Source: Betaproteobacteria bacterium (lineage in GTDB: Bacteria > Pseudomonadota > Gammaproteobacteria > Burkholderiales > Casimicrobiaceae). From it: a stretch of DNA of 6,216 nucleotides. A program made the position numbers and the translations under genes. Below, piece by piece: positions 1 to 5,210 of the stretch; position 1 is the stretch's first letter; each line of letters opens with the position of its first letter. The stretch lies in contig VBCZ01000168.1 of assembly GCA_005889025.1 (NCBI GenBank), positions 18,718 through 24,933 of the forward strand, read 5' to 3'. The notes beneath the pieces were generated by a model. It saw only the letters and a list, made by a program, of their open reading frames with translations. It did no database searches and had not been told where the DNA came from.

Positions 1-2
1 TC

Positions 3-440
3 GCGTGGGCGGAAGCACAGGCTGCTATCGTGCTTGTGCGTGGGATTGCGCTTAAAGCGCCCGCCTTGGAGCTCGCACGCGAGGTCGGTGTCACGAGTCC
101 CGGCAGCATTCGCATCGGCGTTGTTGACCGCCTCCCCCTCCCTGCCGACGTTTCACTACGCGAAGCGGCACTTCAATCCGGGTTACTCGGCCCGGGAACG
201 ATCGGTCTCACGCTTGGCTATGCCGTTCTCATTTGTCGCGGTCATGAGTCCAAACCAGGTCTCTTGCGTCACGAATTTCGCCACGTCTACCAATATGAGG
301 CTGCCGGGTCGATAGCCGCGTTTCTTCCGGTCTACTTGCAGCAAATTGTCGCATTCGGCTATGTCGACGCGCCGTTGGAAGCAGACGCGCGTGCCCATGA
401 GTATCGTGGTGCTGAATGGGAACTCGAAAATGAAAGGTAG
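3..440 (+). CDS. Small HExxH-motif (zincin-like) hypothetical protein, 5' end outside window
   Basis: The frame is open to the left edge, so the true start is probably before the window. A GTG at position 30 is the first possible start inside it, but the residues before it (AWAEAQAAIV) read like continuing protein and no ribosome binding site precedes the GTG. Counting from that GTG, the visible part has 136 residues. Residues 81-85 are HEFRH, an HExxH zinc-protease signature, followed by VYQYE. A conserved-looking PLEADAR stretch at 115-121 supplies a glutamate (117) that could be the third metal ligand, as in gluzincin-type folds. No signal peptide can be judged because the N terminus is missing. 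I recognise the general pattern (VVDRLPLP, GLTLGY, HEFRHVYQYE) as that of uncharacterised proteobacterial proteins, not as a named peptidase. Metal binding is inferred from the motif and proteolysis is unproven. The gene end overlaps the next gene by 11 bases, suggesting translational coupling. Confidence 0.8.
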   Translation, partial: AWAEAQAAIVLVRGIALKAPALELAREVGVTSPGSIRIGVVDRLPLPADVSLREAALQSGLLGPGTIGLTLGYAVLICRGHESKPGLLRHEFRHVYQYEAAGSIAAFLPVYLQQIVAFGYVDAPLEADARAHEYRGAEWELENER

Positions 441-825
441 CTGTCATTGCGGGACTGTATCTTACGAAATTTCTCGTCTGGACGACCTTGGGCATTGTCA
501 TTGCATCACGTGTCGAAAAACGCACGCCGCTGCGTTCACCACGACGGGGCGTGTCGCGCGTGAAGATTTTCGGTGGCTCAGCGGCGAGGACAAGTTAGTG
601 GCCTATGAATCGTCACCCGGAAAACGACGGTTTTTTTGTTCAGTGTGCGGATGTCACATCGTCGCATCCCGCGACAAGTCTCCCAATGTCATTTTGCGTG
701 CCGCGACGCTTGACGAAGACCCGGGGACTCGCCCCCAACGTCACATTTGGCGGTCGCATGACGTTCCTTGGCTCACCGGGGACGAGGGAATACCATCGTA
801 CCCGGAATGGCCACCGGAAAAGTGA
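430..825 (+). CDS. GFA family protein (Gfa/CENP-V-like zinc-binding domain)
   Basis: This 131-residue protein fits the GFA (glutathione-dependent formaldehyde-activating enzyme-like, Mss4-fold) family in size and motifs. The zinc-binding cysteines are all visible: C5-H-C7-G at the N terminus, C23-H-C25-x2-C28, and C70-x2-C73-G. In the family, the first and last pairs hold a structural zinc and the middle triplet forms the thiol-binding site. The ATG at 430 was chosen because the family begins just before the CHCG motif (MKGSCHCG) and a GGGA lies 8 bases upstream (418-421). Earlier in-frame ATGs at 346, 361 and 397 would add non-conserved residues inside the upstream gene. It starts within the end of the HExxH gene, so the two are probably co-translated. 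Family membership is secure. The substrate is not: most GFA proteins are not shown to act on formaldehyde, and a general glutathione-adduct role is only a guess. A divergent paralogue lies at 4577-5074. Confidence 0.93.
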   Translation: MKGSCHCGTVSYEISRLDDLGHCHCITCRKTHAAAFTTTGRVAREDFRWLSGEDKLVAYESSPGKRRFFCSVCGCHIVASRDKSPNVILRAATLDEDPGTRPQRHIWRSHDVPWLTGDEGIPSYPEWPPEK

Positions 826-939
826 GCGTCGCCACGGAAAGAGGAGCCTGAGCGCTCGCTCAACCCGCCGCCTCGCTGGCGACGCTGTGTGCTCGGCACC
901 GGTTAGCTTCGTTCGTCAGACAGCACAAATTCGGATTCC

Positions 940-945
940 GGAGGG
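940..945 (+). promoter_or_regulatory. Ribosome binding site deciding the GTG 953 start
   Basis: GGAGGG lies 7 bases before GTG 953 and 16 bases before ATG 962. The spacing favours the GTG start and gives an N terminus MLYMIIERF, which matches how I remember DUF3303-type proteins beginning. Confidence 0.6.
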
Positions 946-952
946 AACCGCG

Positions 953-1225
953 GTGCTCTACATGATCATCGAACGCTTCAGGGATAAAGATCCCATCCCC
1001 GTGTATCGGCGCTTCCGCGATCGCGGTCGCCTCGCTCCCGAAGGATTGCGCTACGTATCGAGCTGGATCGATGAAAAGCTCGCGGTCTGTTTTCAAATCA
1101 TGGAAACGGCTGATCGCGGGCTTCTCGATGAATGGACCGACCATTGGAGCGACATCGTGGAGTTTGAGATCTTTCCGGTCATTTCCTCGAAAGAAGCCGC
1201 CGAAGCGATTGCGCCGCGCTTGTGA
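953..1225 (+). CDS. DUF3303-type small protein
   Basis: This 90-residue soluble protein begins MLYMIIERFRDKDPIPVYRR and carries the blocks RFRDRGRLAPEGLRYVSSW (about 21-38), CFQIMET (46-52) and W-x3-W-x2-IVEFE (61-72). This order matches the DUF3303 family as I remember it, small proteins of the dimeric alpha/beta-barrel type with unknown function. No catalytic residue can be pointed to. The GTG start is chosen from its ribosome binding site; ATG 962 is the alternative and costs only three residues. The same frame stays open leftward to 605 through the GFA gene and the gap, but the extra sequence (rich in Arg and Ser, no family match) is not credible as coding. The 127-base gap upstream suggests its own promoter, although I could not identify one. 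Family call fairly sure; function unknown. Confidence 0.88.
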   Translation: MLYMIIERFRDKDPIPVYRRFRDRGRLAPEGLRYVSSWIDEKLAVCFQIMETADRGLLDEWTDHWSDIVEFEIFPVISSKEAAEAIAPRL

Positions 1226-1349
1226 ACAATTCTTCCGCGTTCTCCTCGCGCAGCTGCTCCAAGGGGAGGTTGATGGCGTACGCGCGTCGGCTCGCTTGAT
1301 CCTCACCGTCCACCGGCGTAGATTGCGTCGAGGTTTGAGCGTGCGCTCG

Positions 1350-1361
1350 AATCAATTGATT
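1350..1361. repeat. Perfect 12-bp palindrome upstream of the 1379 gene
   Basis: AATCAATTGATT reads the same on both strands. It lies in a short AT-rich patch within otherwise GC-rich DNA, directly before the AGGGAG ribosome binding site (1368-1373) of the next gene. It could be an operator or part of a promoter, or chance; no repressor gene is nearby. Confidence 0.45.
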
Positions 1362-1378
1362 TTTCCCAGGGAGCACAT

Positions 1379-1594
1379 ATGAGTGGCACGAAAATTCTCG
1401 GAATCGTACTTCTGGTCGCCGGCCTTCTAGGCCTGTTCTACGGTCATTTCGAATACACCAAGGAAACGCACGAAGGACAGTTCGGACCGTTCAGGTTTTC
1501 GGTCGCCGAAAAGGAGACGGCCGTCATTCCGAGCTGGGCCAGCATCGCAGTGTTGACAGCCGGTGTCGTGCTACTGGTCATTGGCCGCAAGTAG
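1379..1594 (+). CDS. Small two-helix membrane protein, function unknown
   Basis: The protein is 71 residues long with two predicted membrane segments, at about 5-22 (KILGIVLLVAGLLGLFYG) and 53-69 (WASIAVLTAGVVLLVIG), joined by a polar, charged stretch of about 30 residues containing FGPFRFSVAEKET. The ends (MSGTK and GRK) are short and basic. ATG 1379 is supported by AGGGAG five bases upstream. Similar two-helix proteins with an internal 'GP-[FI]-x-x-[ST]-x-x-[EK]' style middle and a C-terminal GRK/GKK are common hypothetical proteins in proteobacteria. I recognise the pattern but know no function and give no symbol. Gaps of 153 and 177 bases on either side suggest it is transcribed alone or in a loose unit. 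Confidence 0.85.
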   Translation: MSGTKILGIVLLVAGLLGLFYGHFEYTKETHEGQFGPFRFSVAEKETAVIPSWASIAVLTAGVVLLVIGRK

Positions 1595-1747
1595 CCTCGC
1601 GCCGCGATCCCGGGCGTGGTGCACAGGGGCTGGCGTTCGACAGGATTTTCCGATGCGTCGCTCCACATCCAGCAGTGATTGCGGCCTCATCGACCGCCTC
1701 GGGATGACGCTGCGCGGCTCCCGGTGATTCCGGAGTCAATCCAACCG

Positions 1748-1754
1748 TAAGGAG
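1748..1754 (+). promoter_or_regulatory. Strong Shine-Dalgarno site serving a 3-codon upstream ORF
   Basis: TAAGGAG is the best ribosome binding site in this gap but lies 17 bases before GTG 1772, too far for that start. It is 9 bases before ATG 1764, which opens only ATG-CCA-CCG-TGA (Met-Pro-Pro-stop, 1764-1775). The TGA overlaps GTG 1772 as GTGA. A second, closer GGGAG (1756-1760) lies 11 bases before the GTG. The arrangement allows start-stop coupled translation, but chance cannot be excluded. Confidence 0.4.
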
Positions 1755-1771
1755 TGGGAGCGCATGCCACC

Positions 1772-1969
1772 GTGAGCAATCTCTTCTTCGGTATCATCGC
1801 CGGTGCGTTCGGCATGGCGTACCTTGTCTATGGACGACGGCAGACCAAACTTGTGCCGGTCATTGCCGGTGTTTTACTGTGCGTCTATCCATATTTTGTT
1901 CAGAGCTGGCTATGGCTTGCTATCGTGGGCGCGCTGCTTCTTATCGCGCCGTTCGTCATTGACTTCTAG
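1772..1969 (+). CDS. Small hydrophobic membrane protein, function unknown
   Basis: This 65-residue, almost entirely hydrophobic protein begins MSNLFFGIIAGAFGMAYLVYG and ends LLLIAPFVIDF. Two to three membrane segments are visible: about 4-20, 27-43 and 46-63, with a short basic loop GRRQTK at 21-26 that is probably cytoplasmic. I recognise the layout (N-terminal GxxAGAFGxAYxxYGR, central PYFxxSWLW, C-terminal PFxIDF) as that of a widespread proteobacterial protein, which I recall databases sometimes labelling an 'amino acid transport protein'. At 65 residues a transporter is implausible, so I treat that label as unreliable. GTG 1772 was chosen because the conserved part begins there. The frame extends to GTG 1754, but that codon sits inside the ribosome binding site region and has none of its own. 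Function unknown. Confidence 0.82.
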   Translation: MSNLFFGIIAGAFGMAYLVYGRRQTKLVPVIAGVLLCVYPYFVQSWLWLAIVGALLLIAPFVIDF

Positions 1970-2192
1970 TCGCAACACGCAAGGTCTTGCCCCTCGCTTT
2001 CAACTCAACCCGGAGGTAGGAATCAAAATCTCAACACCGCCAAAGCGCCCGGCTTCAAATCCGCCAGCTGGTATTGTTGGCTCGGATGAAGTGATTCAGT
2101 GATTTCCGGGCCGCGTGGCGCGCACACTTGACGCTTCGGCAGTATGCTTCACACGGCTCGCCCATGCCGGTTGATTCATTAGATCCCTCAGC

Positions 2193-2196
2193 GGAG
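2193..2196 (+). promoter_or_regulatory. Ribosome binding site supporting a TTG start
   Basis: GGAG lies 8 bases before TTG 2205, the only plausible start codon that keeps the complete N-terminal helix of the NTF2-like protein. Confidence 0.6.
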
Positions 2197-2204
2197 ACTC
2201 CTTC

Positions 2205-2543
2205 TTGTCAGTCGTAGATGTCGTTCAACGCCAGGTCGCGGCCTATAACGAACACGATTTGGAAAGTTTCGTCGCGTCGTACAGTGACGTTGTGGAGATA
2301 TTCCGCATGCCATCTGCCGCGCCGGCGATCTCCGGCAAAAGGCAGCTCGCCGAGTTCTACGCCACGCAAAGATTCAACATCCCTGAATTAAAGGCGGAAA
2401 TTCTCGACCGGATCGTCTCGGGCAACAAAGTCGTAGATCTTGAGCGGGTCCACGGTTTGCGAACCGATCCGGTTGAAATGATCGCAGTCTATGAAGTTAT
2501 CGAGAACCTGATCAGACGTGCTTGGTTCTTTCCGCCGCAGTGA
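2205..2543 (+). CDS. NTF2-like / SnoaL-like protein (steroid delta-isomerase-type fold)
   Basis: This 112-residue protein has the one-domain NTF2-like pattern: an N-terminal helix VVQRQVAAYNEHDLESFVASY (6-26), then VVEIFRMP (29-36), a central ISGKRQLAEFYATQRF (42-57), and C-terminal strands VVDLERVHG and MIAVYEVIENLIRRAWFF, the latter ending the cone-shaped sheet. Family members include ketosteroid isomerases, polyketide cyclases and many uncharacterised cavity proteins. The position after 'YSD' in the first strand is Val (29), where close relatives often carry an acidic residue. I cannot say whether it is catalytic. The start is TTG 2205, supported by GGAG 8 bases upstream (2193-2196); there is no in-frame ATG or GTG near it. 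It stands alone, with 235 bases before it and 144 after. Family call good, substrate unknown. Confidence 0.87.
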   Translation: MSVVDVVQRQVAAYNEHDLESFVASYSDVVEIFRMPSAAPAISGKRQLAEFYATQRFNIPELKAEILDRIVSGNKVVDLERVHGLRTDPVEMIAVYEVIENLIRRAWFFPPQ

Positions 2544-2604
2544 GAATGCTCCGACAGGCCGCGCAGTTGAGCCCACCCATCGCTCGACCCGGATGCTTCG
2601 CCAT

Positions 2605-2623
2605 CGCGCTGCGCGACAGCGCG
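2605..2623. repeat. Inverted repeat (7-bp GC stem, 5-nt loop)
   Basis: CGCGCTG and CAGCGCG pair perfectly around the loop CGCGA in the gap between the NTF2-like and VOC genes. A loose T-rich stretch (CTTTGTTT) begins about 14 bases later, too far for a standard intrinsic terminator. It may still act as an attenuating or 3'-end-protecting hairpin. Confidence 0.4.
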
Positions 2624-2677
2624 CAACGATTGTGAGCTTTGTTTGGTGGATTGACTTTTAATGACCAGCTATTTGCC

Positions 2678-2682
2678 GGAGG
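2678..2682 (+). promoter_or_regulatory. Ribosome binding site deciding the ATG 2688 start
   Basis: GGAGG lies 5 bases before ATG 2688 and inside the reading frame if ATG 2661 were used. No comparable site precedes ATG 2661, so 2688 is the likely start. Confidence 0.7.
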
Positions 2683-2687
2683 CCGCG

Positions 2688-3074
2688 ATGAACCTATCGA
2701 ACGCGAGCGTCGCTCAAGTACTGATTCCGGTTGAAGACTTCGACCGTGGCACAGCGTTCTACCGAGACGTCCTCGGCATTCCATTTTTGTTCGCGGCGCC
2801 TCCGCAAATGGCTTTCTTCATGTGCGGCTCGGTTCGCCTGCTGGTCGGGGTCATGCCTGCGGGACAGGATGCACAGCGCGGGTCCACGATCTATTTCCGA
2901 GTGCCCGATATCCATGCCGTCTTCTCCTCGCTCCAAGCCCAGGGAGTTCAGTTCGCGACGAGTCCGCATCTGGTCCATCGCACGCCGACTTCGGAGCTCT
3001 GGCTGGCCGAATTCCGTGATCCGGATGGCAATCAGCTGGCACTCATAGCGGAGGTGAACGTTGGCAACGCATAG
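2688..3074 (+). CDS. VOC family protein (glyoxalase/bleomycin-resistance/dioxygenase fold)
   Basis: This 128-residue protein has the paired beta-alpha-beta-beta-beta modules of the vicinal oxygen chelate superfamily. Module 1 runs from QVLIPVEDFDRGTAFYRDVLG (10-30) to FFMCGSVRLLVGV (43-55). Module 2 runs from STIYFRVPDIHAVFSSLQAQGV (66-87) to ELWLAEFRDPDGNQLALI (103-120). The 'FRDPDGN' turn is typical. E108 is at the usual place of a metal-binding glutamate. The first-strand position often filled by His is Gln 10 (AQVLIP), and HLVHR (94-98) offers further candidate ligands. The reaction (glyoxalase, dioxygenase, resistance protein or other) cannot be told from sequence alone. The start is set by a GGAGG site; ATG 2661 would add nine residues. 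It is 95 bases before the zinc-finger gene and may share a transcript with it. Confidence 0.93.
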   Translation: MNLSNASVAQVLIPVEDFDRGTAFYRDVLGIPFLFAAPPQMAFFMCGSVRLLVGVMPAGQDAQRGSTIYFRVPDIHAVFSSLQAQGVQFATSPHLVHRTPTSELWLAEFRDPDGNQLALIAEVNVGNA

Positions 3075-3169
3075 CTCTTCCTTCCGACTGGATCCCTTGC
3101 CCCGGGGGGCACGTCGATATGTTTTGGCAGGCGCAGCGCCGACCCGCTTGAATTGACGAGATACGAGAC

Positions 3170-3499
3170 ATGACCGAAAGTTGTGAACATTTCAGTGAGA
3201 TTCAACCCGTCAAGGCGCGGACGAACGGCTGCGAGGAGTGCATCGCGCTCGGAGCTATGTGGAATGAGCTCCGTGTCTGTCTCTCTTGTGGTCATGTCGG
3301 ATGCTGCGAGGATTCTGAGCATGCGCACGCGCTTCACCATTTCAATTCGACCGGTCACTCGATCATCGCCTCCTTCGAGCGCGGCGAGACCTGGGGCTGG
3401 TGCTACGTGCATCGCCGCTATTTCGATCCCATGCCCGGTAAGCTGCCCAAAAGGCGCGCCACGCTGGCGGCGATCGTCGGCCGGCTCAGGAACCGATGA
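3170..3499 (+). CDS. UBP-type zinc-finger protein (zf-UBP domain)
   Basis: The protein has 109 residues, and nearly all of them form one ubiquitin-specific-protease-type zinc finger. Visible ligand candidates in order are C5-x-H7, C21-x2-C24, C37-x2-C40-G-H42, C45/C46, H51, H57 and H63, matching the spacing of the zf-UBP fold. A W-G-W-C-Y block at 75-79 follows. In eukaryotic relatives this domain grips the C-terminal Gly-Gly of free ubiquitin. Bacteria generally lack ubiquitin, so the ligand here is unknown; stand-alone bacterial members are common and unexplained. The C-terminal tail (KLPKRRATLAAIVGRLRNR) is basic and could bind nucleic acid or partners, which is speculation. ATG 3170 begins just before the first CxH pair; the ribosome binding site is weak (GAG-rich, no clear GGAGG). 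The fold call is firm and the function unknown. Confidence 0.93.
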   Translation: MTESCEHFSEIQPVKARTNGCEECIALGAMWNELRVCLSCGHVGCCEDSEHAHALHHFNSTGHSIIASFERGETWGWCYVHRRYFDPMPGKLPKRRATLAAIVGRLRNR

Positions 3500-3514
3500 C
3501 AGCATGTATGAACG

Positions 3515-3542
3515 GCGTCACGATTACCTGACGCGTCACGAT
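3515..3542. repeat. Operator-like overlapping direct and inverted repeats
   Basis: The 10-mer GCGTCACGAT occurs at 3515-3524 and again at 3533-3542, 18 bases apart. Between them, GCGTCA (3515-3520) and TGACGC (3529-3534) form an inverted repeat with an 8-base spacer. It lies about 100 bases before the glycosyltransferase gene and just after the zinc-finger gene. It looks like a protein binding site, but no cognate regulator is visible. Confidence 0.4.
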
Positions 3543-3639
3543 CCAAGGGTCTGCTGCCCACCCCGGCTTACGAACCCCCATCCCTTGATGCCGCATCGAG
3601 TAAGTCGTTTCTCAGGCCATCGCCATTAGTGGATCGACG

Positions 3640-4359
3640 GTGATTTCGTTCATCATTCCGGCATACAACGAGGAACGGCTGCTCGGCTCGACCCTGCGCG
3701 CCGTGTACGCCACCGCCGCAACCGTCGGCGAACCCTACGAAGTGATCGTCGTGGACGACGCATCATCCGACCGTACATCGGCTGTCGCGATCAGCCACGG
3801 GGCTCACGTCGTTCGTGTGTCGAACCGGCAAATCGCTACAACGCGCAATGCAGGGGCACACCAGGCTCGTGGAGACGTTTTCATCTTTGTCGACGCCGAC
3901 ACGCTGGTCGACGACATCGTTGTCAGCGCGGCCATCATGGCACTGCAAGGCGGCGCGATCGGCGGTGGCGCCGCGTTCCGGTATGACGGCCGCATTCCGC
4001 TGTACGCGAGAGCGCTTGCCGCGCCCATTATCTGGTTTCTGCGTCTTGCTCGCCTTGGCACCGGTTGTTTCTTATTCTGCACCCGCGCATCGTTCGAGGC
4101 AGTCGGCGGTTTCGACGAGACTCTCTATGGCGCCGAAGACCTTGCTTTCTGCCGGTCCCTGAAGCGACAAGGCAGGTTTGTCGTTCTTAGCCACCCGGTC
4201 ACGACGTCCGGGCGAAAGTTGCGCGCCCACTCGTTCCTGGAGACGGTACGTCTCCTGGGCGCGTTCGCGCTTAACTCCAAGCGGGTTCTTCGCGAACGCG
4301 ATGGACCGCTCGCCATCTGGTACGAGCGGCGGCGCGACGATCCCGACACGCCTGCCTGA
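3640..4359 (+). CDS. Glycosyltransferase family 2 protein
   Basis: This 239-residue inverting GT-A-type glycosyltransferase would move a sugar from a nucleotide-sugar donor, presumably at the cytoplasmic face of the membrane. The N-terminal nucleotide-binding motif is ISFIIPAYNEERLL (2-15), followed by EVIVVDDASSDRT (34-46) and NAGAHQARGDVFIFVDADT (70-88). D85-A-D87 is the DxD metal/donor site. GGFDETLYGAEDLAFCRSLKRQGR (156-179) holds the E166-D167 pair at the usual catalytic-base position. A hydrophobic stretch at about 121-147 may dip into the membrane; there are no clear C-terminal transmembrane helices. GTG 3640 is the first start after an in-frame TAG (3628-3630) and leaves MISFIIPAYNE as the N terminus, as expected. 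Its ribosome binding site is weak. It is the only larger gene here and has no polysaccharide-cluster neighbours, so donor and acceptor cannot be assigned. Confidence 0.94.
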   Translation: MISFIIPAYNEERLLGSTLRAVYATAATVGEPYEVIVVDDASSDRTSAVAISHGAHVVRVSNRQIATTRNAGAHQARGDVFIFVDADTLVDDIVVSAAIMALQGGAIGGGAAFRYDGRIPLYARALAAPIIWFLRLARLGTGCFLFCTRASFEAVGGFDETLYGAEDLAFCRSLKRQGRFVVLSHPVTTSGRKLRAHSFLETVRLLGAFALNSKRVLRERDGPLAIWYERRRDDPDTPA

Positions 4360-4366
4360 CCGACGA

Positions 4367-4435
4367 ATTTCAAAGGTTGCGCTTGCCCGGAGTGCGCCGA
4401 CTACGTTCCTGTCGCTATCGCCGGCAACTTGAAAT
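4367..4435. repeat. Long imperfect inverted repeat after the glycosyltransferase gene
   Basis: ATTTCAA (4367-4373), a 2-base bulge and GTTGC (4376-4380) are complementary to GCAAC (4424-4428) and TTGAAAT (4429-4435), giving 12 pairs. The 43-base segment between them contains a further short GC complementarity (GCCCGG against CCGG). The left arm begins 8 bases after the stop codon. It is not followed by a T tract, so it is not a standard terminator. It could be a REP-like or remnant mobile element, or a 3'-end structure of the glycosyltransferase mRNA. Confidence 0.5.
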
Positions 4436-4576
4436 TTCACTTCCGGCAGCGCATCCTCTTTTCCAGGGCGCATCAGGTGCGATCCCGAGTGGAAAGCGTG
4501 TGACCTAACCGACATCGAGGCTGAATCGCCGACGCGCTACGCTGACCTTCTTCGACCACTCAACCGGAGCTCCTCA

Positions 4577-5074
4577 ATGGCTGCCGACCCATCACCTTCT
4601 TTTGAAGGCGCCTGCACCTGCGGTGCCGTGCGCTACCGAATGACGAGCAAACCGATGTTTGTTCACTGCTGTCATTGTCGCTGGTGTCAGCGGGAAACCG
4701 GCGCGTCGTTCGCGCTGAATGCGTTGATCGAGGCGGACCGCGTGATCCTGCTGGAAGGCGAGCCGGAGGTGGTGAACACCCCTTCGAACAGCGGCAAGGG
4801 ACAGAAGATCTCCCGCTGTCCGAAATGCCATATCGCTCTGTGGAGCAACTATGCGGGCGCGGGCGACGCCGTGCGCTTTGTCCGTGTGGGAACGCTCAAG
4901 GAGCCCGATCGCCTGCCGCCCGATATTCACATCTTCACCTCATCGAAACAACCCTGGGTCGTGCTGCCGCCGAACACGCCCGCGGTAGCTGAATACTACG
5001 AGCGCACCCAGTACTGGCCCAAGGAGAGTCTCGAGCGCCGTGCTGCCCTGCTCGCCGGACAGCGCGGCCGATAG
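4577..5074 (+). CDS. GFA family protein, second divergent copy
   Basis: This 165-residue Gfa-like zinc protein shows the complete cysteine set: C13-T-C15-G, H30-C31-C32-H-C34-x2-C37, and C81-x2-C84. As in the family, the first and last pairs should hold the structural zinc and the middle cluster should bind the thiol substrate or catalytic zinc. It differs from the copy at 430 in its longer N terminus (MAADPSPSFEG), an extra cysteine in the middle cluster and a longer C-terminal half with FTSSKQPWVVLPPNTPAVAEYY. It therefore belongs to a different subfamily and is not a recent duplicate. ATG 4577 has GGAG 7 bases upstream (4566-4569). It stands alone, with gaps of 217 and 179 bases on its sides. 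The substrate is unknown; formaldehyde activation should not be assumed. Confidence 0.94.
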   Translation: MAADPSPSFEGACTCGAVRYRMTSKPMFVHCCHCRWCQRETGASFALNALIEADRVILLEGEPEVVNTPSNSGKGQKISRCPKCHIALWSNYAGAGDAVRFVRVGTLKEPDRLPPDIHIFTSSKQPWVVLPPNTPAVAEYYERTQYWPKESLERRAALLAGQRGR

Positions 5075-5210
5075 GTAACGTTGCCTGCAGTCGGTCGCGT
5101 GCCCCCAGGTCGCCGACGCTTCGTTCAACCGGGATGCCTGCGGGCGCGCGTTTGGTGCGTATCACAAGCGCCCTTCAGTGCTCGCGAGAGTAAAATTACC
5201 TACAACGGGC

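Noticed and set aside
605..952. N-terminal extension of the DUF3303 gene back to ATG 605
   Set aside because: The frame is open but overlaps the GFA gene in another frame, is Arg/Ser rich, and lacks family similarity; the good ribosome binding site is at 940-945.
860..1306. 148-codon minus-strand ORF
   Set aside because: It mirrors the DUF3303 gene on the opposite strand, has no recognisable domain and no ribosome binding site that I could see.
2128..2148. TTGACG...TATGCT as a sigma-70 promoter before the NTF2-like gene
   Set aside because: The two boxes are only 9 bases apart instead of about 17.
2565..2588. GTTGAGC in the gap after the NTF2-like gene as an attC R' site
   Set aside because: It matches GTTRRRY but has no RYYYAAC partner upstream; it pairs instead with GCTCGAC just downstream as a small hairpin.
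2661..2687. ATG 2661 as start of the VOC gene
   Set aside because: It has no ribosome binding site; GGAGG sits directly before ATG 2688, where the conserved part starts.
3098..3111. TGCCC-CGGG-GGGCA hairpin after the VOC gene as an intrinsic terminator
   Set aside because: The stem is only 5 bp and the nearest T run (TTTT at 3122-3125) is 10 bases away.
3032..3505. 157-codon minus-strand ORF
   Set aside because: It is the opposite-strand shadow of the zf-UBP gene, whose cysteine/histidine pattern proves the + strand is coding.
4072..4515. 147-codon minus-strand ORF
   Set aside because: It is the shadow of the glycosyltransferase gene, whose conserved motifs are on the + strand.
4503..4567. 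ACCTAAC and ACTCAAC before the second GFA gene as attC half sites
   Set aside because: No GTTRRRY partner follows within a usable distance; the second copy runs into the ribosome binding site.
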